A stretch of DNA of 64,000 nt from an uncultured Clostridia bacterium (GTDB lineage: Bacteria; Bacillota; Clostridia; Lachnospirales; Lachnospiraceae): contig CAMYZE010000001.1 of assembly GCA_947303805.1 (NCBI GenBank), forward strand, positions 124,001-188,000, written 5' to 3'. Made by a program: the position numbers and the translations under genes. Shown here piece by piece: positions 44,301 to 52,775 of the stretch. Each line of letters opens with the position of its first letter. The stretch's first letter is position 1. The notes beneath the pieces are model-generated. The model was not told the origin of the DNA. It saw only the letters and a list, made by a program, of their open reading frames with translations, and ran no database searches.

Positions 44301-46036
44301 TTGAAAACATAGAAGGATTTAAGATAACTGAAGATAGTGAAAACAATGTATATGTAATACAATCAAGTGATTTTGATTCATCGTATAGAAAGGAGACTTT
44401 GTATAAAATAGTATTAAAGGATGACAAATTAGAGAAAGAAGTGTTTGAAGAAAGTGTATCAAATTTAAGATCCTATAATATATGTAGCAGAACATATGAT
44501 GATGTTAGAGATAAAGGATTTTATTATGAAAATGATGAGGATAATAAGAGTTTAGTAGGAATTAGTTTTAGCGAAGACAACCCTGAAAGCACAGTTTTAA
44601 AAGATATAGATAAATCAAATTTAGTAACTAAAAATACTAAATTTAATAATGAGGCACTTCAATACAGGGAATTGAATAAGGGGTATGTAGAAGGAAGTAA
44701 AGATTATTATCAAAAGACCAATGTAAAAGTTGATCGTTTTTACAATAGTATGGGGGAACTTTATGTATATATAGGAAGTGAGCTAAAATTTGTAGATGAT
44801 AATTTTGGATATGGAAGTGATAATATAATTGTGTATGATGCTTTAAACGACGAATATTATTATAATAAAGTAGTAAAAAATAATATTGGTATGCCAGAGG
44901 AAATGCAAAACATTCTACTTAAAATAAAAAACAATCAAGTTAATAAAAAAGCAGTTGCAAGTATTAAAGTTAAGGATGAAGATTATAATTATCAAATAAA
45001 ATATTTAGGTAGGCTTGGCGAAAATTATATATGGGCTGATTCAGCAGGAAGAGTTTTAGCTGGTAAAGGTGATGGAAAAGTTAATGAAATAGGAAACTGT
45101 GGAAATGGTTCTTTCGGTAGTAACTATTTGGATGATGAGTTTAAAAGTGGTCAATCATGCCGATTTATATCATTAAACACTTATGAAAACAAATTATATT
45201 ATATTGGGAGAAAGACACTATATGTAATAGATGAAAAGTTACAATCTAAAAAAATATCTGACAATGTTAAGGAGTTTGTTGCACTTCAAAATGAAGTTTT
45301 ATATATAGCAGGCGGGCTATTTAGGTATAGTGATGGTAAGTCAGTAAAGTTGTTTGATGTAGATGAAATGTCAATACATGGAAGACATAATGATAAAAAG
45401 TGTTATGTATATACGAAGAATCAAAAATATATTAAAGATGTATTTTACATAGATGATAATGCTAATAAAAATAAAAAAGCATCTTGGGAAAGTTGTAAAA
45501 ATTATTGGTTAGGCTTTTTTGGAACTATTTATCTATATGAAAATGGAGAATTAAAAAAGTTGCTTGAAAATGTTGAATATCCAATAAATCGAGTCATAAA
45601 TGATTATTGGCAATATGGAGGTTCAAGTTTAGCTGATCCATATCTTTTGACTAAGTCTATTGTCGGTAATGGTGAGAAAATTAATTTTGATGAGTTTTAC
45701 AAGTACTGTAAAGACATAGATATGACTGACACAAATGAAAATTATAAGTGTGTTAGAGCATATAAAAGAGATAAAATAATGAATGCATATATAATCAATG
45801 GACATGACATTAGAGAAGTTGAAGTGTTGGATGATTTTAAAATATATGACACGAGTTATTTTAGAATAAAATCAATAAAAAGTAATATTATTAGAGTAAA
45901 ATATAAGTATGAAGATTTAGAATTTGATATAAATTTAGATGATGTTGTTAAAAGCAAATATGATATACAAGTTGAAGAATATAATGGACTAACAGTGTTG
46001 CTAACTGAAAACTATTTATATAATATGTTTGAATAA
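41312..46036 (+). CDS. Large membrane-anchored extracellular protein with DUF6273-like domain
   Basis: The 1574-residue protein has one N-terminal span (about residues 16-36), so most of it should lie outside the cell. A DUF6273-like domain at about 171-365 contains DYIYYGNYDN, LVFRVVDIKDGIALIHS, STLRTYLNDEFYNFAF and VMPILKINIG. The remaining 1200 residues are strand-rich, with recurring short units of the type Y-x-x-x-D-x-x-G and N-K-x-Y-Y-I, suggesting one or more beta-propellers. There is no wall-sorting motif. It overlaps the preceding gene by eight bases and must be made with it. I do not recognise a function. Confidence 0.65.
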   Translation: MNNVFKKLLEGIKKQKFFVITILSLIVAGFIYLFILEGKIIDLPSENNVQVKIDIPSENGTSETIIDKSINKSDNNSYEDELNKIQGSNSQEKYHKWLDGEVVKVYNKKFYLDIDYKSKYSFIDDNDNISYGDDKCNVLKKQNKKWVYVDYRGKMHDIIELNNDNIKSLNVGDYIYYGNYDNLIYDDVESDATKNRKLVFRVVDIKDGIALIHSVFAINNRYGGIDEDGYVNSTLRTYLNDEFYNFAFTEEEKKRIVHSEYKYEKDSDSIYYEKYNDYISILSNDDAKNFYAIGYSGKIILKPRDIKDAYSNENLNLIKQVWIADSEGSLYKPQYGYTLKAYDRDREGDSFVMPILKINIGYKDDESKDRLPDLEMLKCIQKTFMLNGKLYFIDYDKKLGIISNYTGERIVDRHNVKIIKDEVGYLYKQENNIYFTSIAEYASSGVALFKLKDSDEIEKIADNVFPYIKFKRGDNFIFIKNARDETETIGNFNADVVKGEMYEYSNNRIMLDEASQKEKESKNKRLTTKKGIETRESNKGKVYDRLNLVFYDKGEYRYVNVDGVEHKFTHYTNDKDYSSFNLDRNVFVKNNNVYIVEMSDIDAEKKYLYALYKDNGQFLSTKIDESDLYIRFLYVNANKFFYAKGKEIKDSYEYAWTICSYEFGGSSEELYRVEGVSVYYCSLIDKAFCVKRISNGYVYHYSLEMVDEEGIKLIDEYINEHNIIATPEGIYYTTRGENNGLYFYNGNKNLLIDKGKINKATHSDDYRFVYFETLEEKTANLNDYLILPDKDDKYYKEKIADKDPKEYVYYNTSVYVACKDKIKKLADNAEIKSYNDKIIMTTYKSRKEEKKELKKALESVKYKNNSIFTSGSESISNYLLYLERDSLFNYIFDGDRGSRFNKGDSYVGSSLPWLIKDDILACNGGGIYAGKINYEEVSNLYKLVNKVDENELRVVHINIKNGKVYIYYELSYKNSFSYGKRRVDLYCYYDNKNELILENIEGFKITEDSENNVYVIQSSDFDSSYRKETLYKIVLKDDKLEKEVFEESVSNLRSYNICSRTYDDVRDKGFYYENDEDNKSLVGISFSEDNPESTVLKDIDKSNLVTKNTKFNNEALQYRELNKGYVEGSKDYYQKTNVKVDRFYNSMGELYVYIGSELKFVDDNFGYGSDNIIVYDALNDEYYYNKVVKNNIGMPEEMQNILLKIKNNQVNKKAVASIKVKDEDYNYQIKYLGRLGENYIWADSAGRVLAGKGDGKVNEIGNCGNGSFGSNYLDDEFKSGQSCRFISLNTYENKLYYIGRKTLYVIDEKLQSKKISDNVKEFVALQNEVLYIAGGLFRYSDGKSVKLFDVDEMSIHGRHNDKKCYVYTKNQKYIKDVFYIDDNANKNKKASWESCKNYWLGFFGTIYLYENGELKKLLENVEYPINRVINDYWQYGGSSLADPYLLTKSIVGNGEKINFDEFYKYCKDIDMTDTNENYKCVRAYKRDKIMNAYIINGHDIREVEVLDDFKIYDTSYFRIKSIKSNIIRVKYKYEDLEFDINLDDVVKSKYDIQVEEYNGLTVLLTENYLYNMFE

Positions 46037-46050
46037 TAGGAGAGTAAATT

Positions 46051-49000
46051 ATGCTACAGCTGTTGATATTTTTGTTTTTATGTTCACCATTGATTGCCTT
46101 GGTGTCTATTATTGTTGCAATATCAAATGGGAGTAATGTAAAGAGACTTGAAGAGGAGAATGGAAACCTAAGAGGCTTACTTAACTTGTATAAGAAAAAG
46201 TATGGTGAACTAGATGAGAATGAAGCAATTGAAATGCAAAAAGAAATTGAGAGTGAAGAGAAAGAAGTAGTTAATGACATTATAGCTAATGATGAAAATA
46301 CTCAATCAATAAGTGCTAAGTATATTGAGGAGCAAGAACTTATTACTTCAGAAACAATGGATGAGACTGAAGACAAGTCTACATTTACTTCGTCAATAAA
46401 AGAATATATAGATAAAAACAACATATCTCAAGGCAATTTGTTATTTGCACTTGGAGTTATATTTATAAGTGTGGCTGGGTTAGTATTTGCAACTACTACA
46501 TGGAAGATAATTCCAAATGTATTAAAGGTTGTAATTATTTTAGTAGCAGCCCTTCTTGTTAGAGTCTTATCTTACTTTGCAAAAAATAAATTCAAATTAA
46601 TAAAAACATCAATAACACTATATATATTGTTTTGTATACTCGCTTCACTTATACCACTATCAATGGGATTCTACCATATGTTTGGAAATTATTTAAGCAT
46701 AGGTGGAGAAGGACAATATTTACTATATGCACTTTCGCTATTAGTTTTTATAGTGTCATTTGCTATGTTTATTTGGGACTATAAGTTAGAGGAGATTGCA
46801 GCATATTTGTTGTATTTGATAAACATGGAACTGTTGCTTTTGATACTAAATTTCACAAAAAGATTTGATTTGATTATGTATATATTGTCAATTTATAATC
46901 TAAGTTTATTATTTGTATCAAATGCATTTGGAACAGATGGCACAAATAATATATTTATAAAAAAACTAAGAGAAGTTTCAAATAATTCTTTGATATTACT
47001 TTCAATAATAAGCTTAACAAATGCAAGCCAAGGGATACTTATGTCAATTTTGTCTATTGGGTATGCAATTTTTTATTTAAATGACAATATAGTTATCGAT
47101 GTTAAAAAAAGTGATAATAGTAGTGATTATAAATATATTATAGCAGCAATATTTTTAATTGCATCATGTATAAGGTTTAATATAGGTTATAATTTTAAAT
47201 GGACAAGTGAGTATATCGCAGCTTTGATGATATTATTATCAATAGCACACATAAGCTTTAAAAAATTTAAAAATGATGGTACAGTATATATGATTTATAT
47301 AATAATTACTGCATCAATAATATCATTATATAAAGACTTCATACAATTTGGTGTTACAATTAGATTGTTATCATCAACAACAGCAAACCTTGTAGCTGCA
47401 ATGGTGCTCTGTATAAAAACTAAAGAAAAAACATACAAATATCTCAAAACAATTTTTTATCTTACCTTAGTTATATCTATTGCAAGGTATATGGCTGTGA
47501 CACACAATTTTAAACTATTAAGTTCCATGATATTATTAAATGTTTTATTGTGGTGCGGCTATCTTGCTTCAAATATACTAAACACTAAAATGTTTAAAAA
47601 TAAATTTGCAGATATATTTACAATCATAACATATAATATTCTCATTATCTTAAACGTTGTAATTGTTGCTTGTGTATTAAAAGAAAGTGATGGCATAGTA
47701 AATCGCATAATAATTTATAGCATTTTAACAGTTCTAGCGATTTTAATAAAATACCTTAATAAAATATTTAATAAAGATGATATGTATCTAAAGCAAATAG
47801 GGTTTTATAGCAACACCGTTTTGTATATTATTAACTGCTATATAATAAAAATTAATCCTATTGCTGCTATTATTGTCTTCGCATCAATGTTATACGATTA
47901 TATTAAAGATAAAGAACGTGACCATATTAGTGAATATATACTATTAATCGCATATCTATCATATGTCAATTTACTTGCATATTTTGTATTGATAGATTTG
48001 AGAATCATAGTTTTACTTGTGTCAATACTTACATATTTCATAGTATTAAATATCATTACTTGTAAAAAGATTATAAAAATAGATTTGAAATTTATTGATA
48101 TAACTACATTATTAAATATTGTAATAATATATATTATAGAATCTATTTATTATGCAAATCCATTAAATGCAATATTGATTTCAATACTATTTAATTTATT
48201 GATTATTTATTTGTATGGTAAGAGAGAAATATATTATAAAAATGTAATAGAAGTAATATTTCAGTTTTCAATGCTGATATCAGCATCACTTATATATGCA
48301 TATATAACTAGAGGTAGTAAATATTATCCAGATTGGATTTTATATCATTTGATGGATAGTGCGTTTTATTTTTGGTATTATGTATCACTTATGATTTTAT
48401 CTATAGTAAGAATATTAATTGGGTGTAGACTTAGCACTTATGGTCATATTGAAGATAGAAATAATATATTTGACTTAACAAAGATTCAAAATAATATAAT
48501 TGGTTTAACTAAGTATTGTACACCTGTTGCACTTGTAATTTGTATTTTAAGAATGTCTTATGCAAAAATGTTCTTTTATCCACATAAATATATAAAATTC
48601 GGTACAAATCTATATATTCTTACAGCATTTCTTACACTATACTTAGTAGCAATATTAGTTAGGGTTAAAATTACTAATAAAGAGTATAAGAGCAGGAATG
48701 TTTTATTGTTAATCATAGGACAAATAATCACTTTTGAATTTTTATTCATTTACTTAATTAATAAAAAACTATTACCTATGTATGAAAAATATATATTTAC
48801 AAGTAGCATAAAGGCTTTTGGAACCACATTTAATATTGTATTTTATTTAATTTTAATTAATTTTGCAATTATTATATTGTATAGGTATTCGATAAGTAAG
48901 TATATAAGTGTGAATGAAGCAAATAGTCATTTTTTAAATAAATATGGCAAAGCATCACAAGGTGAAAATAATAATGCAATTTCGAATTTAATAGATGAAA

Positions 49001-50160
49001 ACTATGAAGTTATAAGAACCCATTATTGGTCTTTTAATTCTATAGTATCATCAATTGTAAAAAAATATAGACCATTACTAAATATTATTGTAAATGTAGG
49101 TAGTGCATCACTAATATTGATATTAATATATATTGCTTATAGATTTGATACTATAGCATTGGTAGGTAAGTTTAATTTTGCTTATGATAGTACTTATTTT
49201 TATATAATGATTATAAGATATATCCTTCTCACAATAATAATTAATACCGCAGTAATGAATAAAAATATAAAAGCTTTAATAAAAATTTTCATTTATATTA
49301 TTCCTTATATGATTGTCAATATATTATGGCATGCATCGATTATAAATACTTCTGTTGCTACTATTGATTATATGAAGATTAGATTTATGTCATTGTTGAT
49401 AGTGTTTGTAGTGTATTATGCCTTAACATTTATAATCAAAAATAAAAAGTGCAGAATTGAAATTAGTGATTTTAATGTAAGTTATTATACAATAGCAAAT
49501 CTCTCAATTATATTATACTTCAATGATAGTATAGGTGCTTTGTCAGGAAATTATTTATCAAAATACATAGTAATGATTGATCTGATATTTGCAGGAATAT
49601 TTGTTTTGCAATTTAAAACTGAAAATCGAAAAGTTAATAAATACATCTATTCTATATCGCTTCTTTTAATTACTGTGGCACTATTGATTCAAAATGTAGT
49701 TAATATAAGCGGATACAGGTTAGAATATTATTTGTTTATTGTTGCATTGTCATTATTTGTATTAGATAAGTGTATATGGAAATTTGAAAAAGTAATATCA
49801 AGTGATATTTGGATAATTTATCACATACTTTCATTCGCTTTGCTATTCATAAAAGCATTGACTAGTAATTTGATTGTTAATACCATTATATTTGGCATGA
49901 TTATGTTTATAACATTGTTGGTTTCTTTTATCATAAAAAAGTATTATCATTTTGTAATAACTGTAGTATATATGATACTAACAGCATTGTATGTCACAAG
50001 AGATTTCTGGTTAAGTATTGCTTGGTGGGCATATCTTTTAGTTGTAGGAATACTTCTCATAGTATTTGCGACTAAAAATGAGCAACTTAAAAAAGATAAT
50101 AAAAGCTTTATTATTTTACTAAAAGAATTGAATGAGAAATTGAAAATTAAGTTCCAATAA
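46051..50160 (+). CDS. Very large polytopic membrane protein (DUF2157/SCO7613-like)
   Basis: The 1369-residue protein starts with one span and a coiled coil (RLEEENGNLRGLLNLYKKKYGELDENEA, about residues 31-58, shortened here) and an acidic linker. From about residue 127 to the end there are several dozen hydrophobic segments. The first, ISQGNLLFALGVIFISVAGLVFATTTW, resembles the opening of DUF2157/SCO7613-type proteins, whose function is unknown. AGGAG precedes the ATG 14 bases after the preceding gene. The combination of huge membrane core and extracellular partners suggests a complex, which is inference. Confidence 0.65.
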   Translation: MLQLLIFLFLCSPLIALVSIIVAISNGSNVKRLEEENGNLRGLLNLYKKKYGELDENEAIEMQKEIESEEKEVVNDIIANDENTQSISAKYIEEQELITSETMDETEDKSTFTSSIKEYIDKNNISQGNLLFALGVIFISVAGLVFATTTWKIIPNVLKVVIILVAALLVRVLSYFAKNKFKLIKTSITLYILFCILASLIPLSMGFYHMFGNYLSIGGEGQYLLYALSLLVFIVSFAMFIWDYKLEEIAAYLLYLINMELLLLILNFTKRFDLIMYILSIYNLSLLFVSNAFGTDGTNNIFIKKLREVSNNSLILLSIISLTNASQGILMSILSIGYAIFYLNDNIVIDVKKSDNSSDYKYIIAAIFLIASCIRFNIGYNFKWTSEYIAALMILLSIAHISFKKFKNDGTVYMIYIIITASIISLYKDFIQFGVTIRLLSSTTANLVAAMVLCIKTKEKTYKYLKTIFYLTLVISIARYMAVTHNFKLLSSMILLNVLLWCGYLASNILNTKMFKNKFADIFTIITYNILIILNVVIVACVLKESDGIVNRIIIYSILTVLAILIKYLNKIFNKDDMYLKQIGFYSNTVLYIINCYIIKINPIAAIIVFASMLYDYIKDKERDHISEYILLIAYLSYVNLLAYFVLIDLRIIVLLVSILTYFIVLNIITCKKIIKIDLKFIDITTLLNIVIIYIIESIYYANPLNAILISILFNLLIIYLYGKREIYYKNVIEVIFQFSMLISASLIYAYITRGSKYYPDWILYHLMDSAFYFWYYVSLMILSIVRILIGCRLSTYGHIEDRNNIFDLTKIQNNIIGLTKYCTPVALVICILRMSYAKMFFYPHKYIKFGTNLYILTAFLTLYLVAILVRVKITNKEYKSRNVLLLIIGQIITFEFLFIYLINKKLLPMYEKYIFTSSIKAFGTTFNIVFYLILINFAIIILYRYSISKYISVNEANSHFLNKYGKASQGENNNAISNLIDENYEVIRTHYWSFNSIVSSIVKKYRPLLNIIVNVGSASLILILIYIAYRFDTIALVGKFNFAYDSTYFYIMIIRYILLTIIINTAVMNKNIKALIKIFIYIIPYMIVNILWHASIINTSVATIDYMKIRFMSLLIVFVVYYALTFIIKNKKCRIEISDFNVSYYTIANLSIILYFNDSIGALSGNYLSKYIVMIDLIFAGIFVLQFKTENRKVNKYIYSISLLLITVALLIQNVVNISGYRLEYYLFIVALSLFVLDKCIWKFEKVISSDIWIIYHILSFALLFIKALTSNLIVNTIIFGMIMFITLLVSFIIKKYYHFVITVVYMILTALYVTRDFWLSIAWWAYLLVVGILLIVFATKNEQLKKDNKSFIILLKELNEKLKIKFQ

Positions 50161-50179
50161 TTCTTATATGAGGTGCTAA

Positions 50180-50767
50180 ATGAATAAAAGTTTAAAAAAT
50201 GAGATTTCAAAAATGTTCTTGCTATTTATCTTCTACTCTTTTATTGGATGGGTCTATGAAATAGCCTACGAGACATTTTTAGAGCATTGGACGTTTATGC
50301 CAAGAGAATTTTTTAGAGGACCTATATGCCCTATATATGGCATTGGAGGTCTTATATTATTTTTACTATTTAGACCTCTTATGGAGGATAAAAAAGTATC
50401 GGATTTCATTAAATTGATTATTGTATATATCATTACTTTTTTAGTAGCATCCTTACTTGAACTAATTATGTCTTATATATTGGAAATGACTACAGGGGGA
50501 TGGCCATGGCAAAGTTATGTAAATTATGCATTTAACTTTGGCGGAAGAGTTTCTCTTCCTACATCTATAAAATTTGGATTTATTGGAGTCATTTTTATTT
50601 TTTTTATGTATAGACCTATTACGTCTTTTTTAGAAATGCTTGAAAGAAACAAAATACTTACAAAAGTAGCAATGATAGTATTTATAATATTTATGATTGA
50701 TACAATATTTGCATATATAATACCAACAGGTGTAAAACTAAATGTTACAAGAACTAAGTTTATCTAG
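50180..50767 (+). CDS. CmpB-type putative ABC-transporter membrane protein
   Basis: The 195-residue protein has five or six spans and the signatures of family PF06541 ('ABC-transporter type IV'): FYSFIGWVYEIAYE near the start, FFRGPICPIYGIGGL, and FNFGGRVSLPTSIKFG in the third quarter. Despite the family name no ATPase is encoded nearby, and its transport role is not established. It lies 19 bases after the 1369-residue gene and is presumably the last member of that operon. No strong terminator follows, only a weak tcaaaaa/tttttga hairpin near 50810. Confidence 0.8.
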   Translation: MNKSLKNEISKMFLLFIFYSFIGWVYEIAYETFLEHWTFMPREFFRGPICPIYGIGGLILFLLFRPLMEDKKVSDFIKLIIVYIITFLVASLLELIMSYILEMTTGGWPWQSYVNYAFNFGGRVSLPTSIKFGFIGVIFIFFMYRPITSFLEMLERNKILTKVAMIVFIIFMIDTIFAYIIPTGVKLNVTRTKFI

Positions 50768-50866
50768 TTTGCATATGTGATATTTATGTGGAACCATAGC
50801 TCAAAATGTCAAAAAAATGGACTTTTTGAAGCACCCTAAAAATATAATACTCTACAAATGTTTTTA

Positions 50867-50895
50867 TTGTAAAATTATAAACCATATTATATAAT
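50867..50895 (+). promoter_or_regulatory. Promoter of the BrnT module
   Basis: TTGTAA (50867-50872) and TATAAT (50890-50895) are separated by 17 bases, upstream of the BrnT start. Confidence 0.65.
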
Positions 50896-50920
50896 AATGT
50901 TATAGAAACGGTGAATGCAA

Positions 50921-51211
50921 ATGAAATTTGAATGGGACGATGATAAGAATAAAGAAAACATTAAAAAACATGGTGTGCCTTTTGAAGAAGCAGCATCAAT
51001 ATTTTTAAATAAAATCATGGAAGAACCCGATTTAGACCATTCTGAAAATGAAGAAAGATACAAGGCCGTTGGAATAAGTGTATATTTAAGAGAATTACTT
51101 GTAGTATATTGTATTAGAGAAAAAATTGCTGATGAAAAGATTACAAGAATTATATCTGCAAGAAAAGCGAATGCAGAAGAGAGGAGAAAATACTATGAAA
51201 GACAATTATGA
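50921..51211 (+). CDS. brnT: BrnT-family toxin
   Basis: The protein matches the BrnT RNase toxin: it starts MKFEWDDDKNKENIKKHGVPFEEA, then has ERYKAVGISVYLRELLVVYC and ends with RIISARKANAEERRKYYE, the conserved R-I-I-S-A-R-x-A motif. BrnT is a type II toxin with an RelE-like fold that cuts RNA and stops growth. The start at 50921 gives the usual N-terminus. An ATG two codons earlier (50915) is possible. It is 96 residues long and overlaps the next small gene by 17 bases. Confidence 0.9.
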   Translation: MKFEWDDDKNKENIKKHGVPFEEAASIFLNKIMEEPDLDHSENEERYKAVGISVYLRELLVVYCIREKIADEKITRIISARKANAEERRKYYERQL

Positions 51212-51353
51212 TTTTAATAATGCAGTTATTAAAGATTACTCAAATGAGATATCTGATATTGATAAACTTCGTATAATATTGGATGCATTTAGAGCAACAA
51301 CTAAAATATCAAAAGAAGAATTAAAGAAAGAAGTGGATGCACTTTTGGTTTAA
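51195..51353 (+). CDS. Small antitoxin partner of BrnT (not BrnA-like)
   Basis: The 52-residue protein (MKDNYDFNNAVIKDYSNEIS, ending KEELKKEVDALLV) starts inside the end of brnT, with GAGAGGAG upstream. Its position implies it is the antitoxin. It lacks the ribbon-helix-helix tail expected of BrnA and is shorter, so it is either a different antitoxin family or a truncated one. It is acidic and helical, as expected of a protein wrapping a basic toxin. Confidence 0.65.
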   Translation: MKDNYDFNNAVIKDYSNEISDIDKLRIILDAFRATTKISKEELKKEVDALLV

Positions 51354-51394
51354 TAAGTATAAGCTATTATGACAAACGTCATAGAAGAATAAAA

Positions 51395-51483
51395 GGGACG
51401 GAGAATATTATTGTTAAGTTTTGATGTTTTTTCAAAAAAATACTAAAAATTTAGCATCAAGCGACAATAATTATCTCCGTCCC
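51395..51483. mobile_element. 89-bp MITE-like palindrome
   Basis: The ends form a long imperfect inverted repeat (GGGACGGAG, then TATTATTGT, against ACAATAAT, then CTCCGTCCC), and a second arm pair TTGATG/CATCAA lies inside. It encodes nothing. The GGGACGG ends recur at 38990, consistent with a family of non-autonomous hairpin elements. No transposase for it is present. Confidence 0.7.
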
Positions 51484-51507
51484 ATTTATTTAAAAAATAA
51501 AATCAAA

Positions 51508-51540
51508 ACCGCTAATATGCTTTATATTAGCGGTTTTTTA
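51508..51540. terminator. Terminator of aroB-aroEK containing the stop codon
   Basis: A perfect 11-bp stem (accgctaatat with atattagcggt) has flanking T runs on both strands. The aroE-aroK stop codon (51527-51529) lies inside the stem. Confidence 0.85.
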
Positions 51541-52771
51541 ATATTTTATCTATTCGTTCACTATAGTCCACATCCCCATCTATCTCTACATCACATGTGC
51601 TTTTGTAAATTGGCAGTCTTTCGTCATATTTCTTTTTTAAATCTTCAAAGTTGCTTGTAAGTGGTCTATCGGATGTTGGTTTTAAAAGTTCAAGTGAGCG
51701 ATTTATAAAAAATATTTTTCCATTGTGTTTTAAGTTAGTGACATTTTCATTTCTAAGAATTGCACCGCCGCCAGTTGATATGACAGAGTGATTTTTTGTA
51801 GAAATTTCTTTTATGACTTCTGACTCGATATCTCTAAATTTTTCTTCGCCGTTTGATTTTATGAAATCTGAAATCTTGCCGTTGATTTTGTTTTCTATTA
51901 ATTCATCAGTGTCTATAAATTCATATCCATATTTTTCGCTAATCATTTTACCAAGTGTACTCTTTCCACAGGTTGGCATACCAGTTAATACAATATTAAG
52001 TTTGTTTTCATAGCAAGTTTTATAATACTTTTCTATTTCTGAAGTTAAAGCATTATCACCTGTAAAATATTTACCAGCAAAAATAGCCTGAGCAACTAAC
52101 ATATATAGGCCTGAGAAAGCTTTAACACCAAGTTTTTCAGCCCCTATTAAAAGATTTGTTCTAAGTGGGTTATAGACTACATCGAAAACACCTTTTAAGT
52201 TTTTAAATTTTTTTAGGTCAATTAGTAGTGGGTCATCCATATGCGGATACATACCATTTGGAGTTGCATTTATTATAAACACATCTTTGTCAGCATATTC
52301 TCTTTCTAAATCTTTATATAAAATGTCGCCTTTAATCTTAGAGTTTTCACGATAGCATTTTTTTATGTTTGTTGCACCAAGAAACCTTAAACTATATTCT
52401 AAAGTATTTGATGTCGCACCAGTGCCTAAAATTATATAGTGATAATTTTTGTCAAAGCTATTAAAAAATGCAAAAGATGAAACGATGCCGTAAAAGTCGG
52501 TGTTATAACCAACAAGAGAGCCATTATTATTCACTATAGTATTAACAGCATTTATGTCTTTTGCAAAACTATCAATTTTGTCAAGATATGGAATCACTTT
52601 TTGTTTATATGGTATGGTAACATTTATGCCTTTAAAGTTTTTTTCTCTCATGAAGGCATCAAAAGCATTTTCTTCTAATTCGCAAATGTCATACTTGTAA
52701 TTAGAAAAAAGTGAGTGGACTTCTTTTGAGAAGCTATGTTTTAGAGGATAGCCTATTAATCCAAAATCCAT
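51527..52771 (-). CDS. aroE-aroK: Shikimate dehydrogenase-shikimate kinase fusion
   Basis: One 414-residue chain carries two consecutive shikimate enzymes. Residues 1-255 are AroE: FGLIGYPLKHSFSKEVH, NVTIPYKQKV (catalytic Lys), GYNTDFYG, and the NADP-binding LGTGATSN. Residues 258-414 are AroK: Walker A GMPTCGKST, the shikimate-binding FIDTDELIE, FRDIESEV, STGGGA and DRPL. AroE makes shikimate from dehydroshikimate and AroK phosphorylates it, so the fusion joins adjacent steps. The order AroE-AroK in one chain is uncommon. The start is four bases after aroB stops, without a Shine-Dalgarno site, so coupling is likely. Confidence 0.93.
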   Translation of the reverse strand: MDFGLIGYPLKHSFSKEVHSLFSNYKYDICELEENAFDAFMREKNFKGINVTIPYKQKVIPYLDKIDSFAKDINAVNTIVNNNGSLVGYNTDFYGIVSSFAFFNSFDKNYHYIILGTGATSNTLEYSLRFLGATNIKKCYRENSKIKGDILYKDLEREYADKDVFIINATPNGMYPHMDDPLLIDLKKFKNLKGVFDVVYNPLRTNLLIGAEKLGVKAFSGLYMLVAQAIFAGKYFTGDNALTSEIEKYYKTCYENKLNIVLTGMPTCGKSTLGKMISEKYGYEFIDTDELIENKINGKISDFIKSNGEEKFRDIESEVIKEISTKNHSVISTGGGAILRNENVTNLKHNGKIFFINRSLELLKPTSDRPLTSNFEDLKKKYDERLPIYKSTCDVEIDGDVDYSERIDKILKNR

Positions 52772-52775
52772 AATT

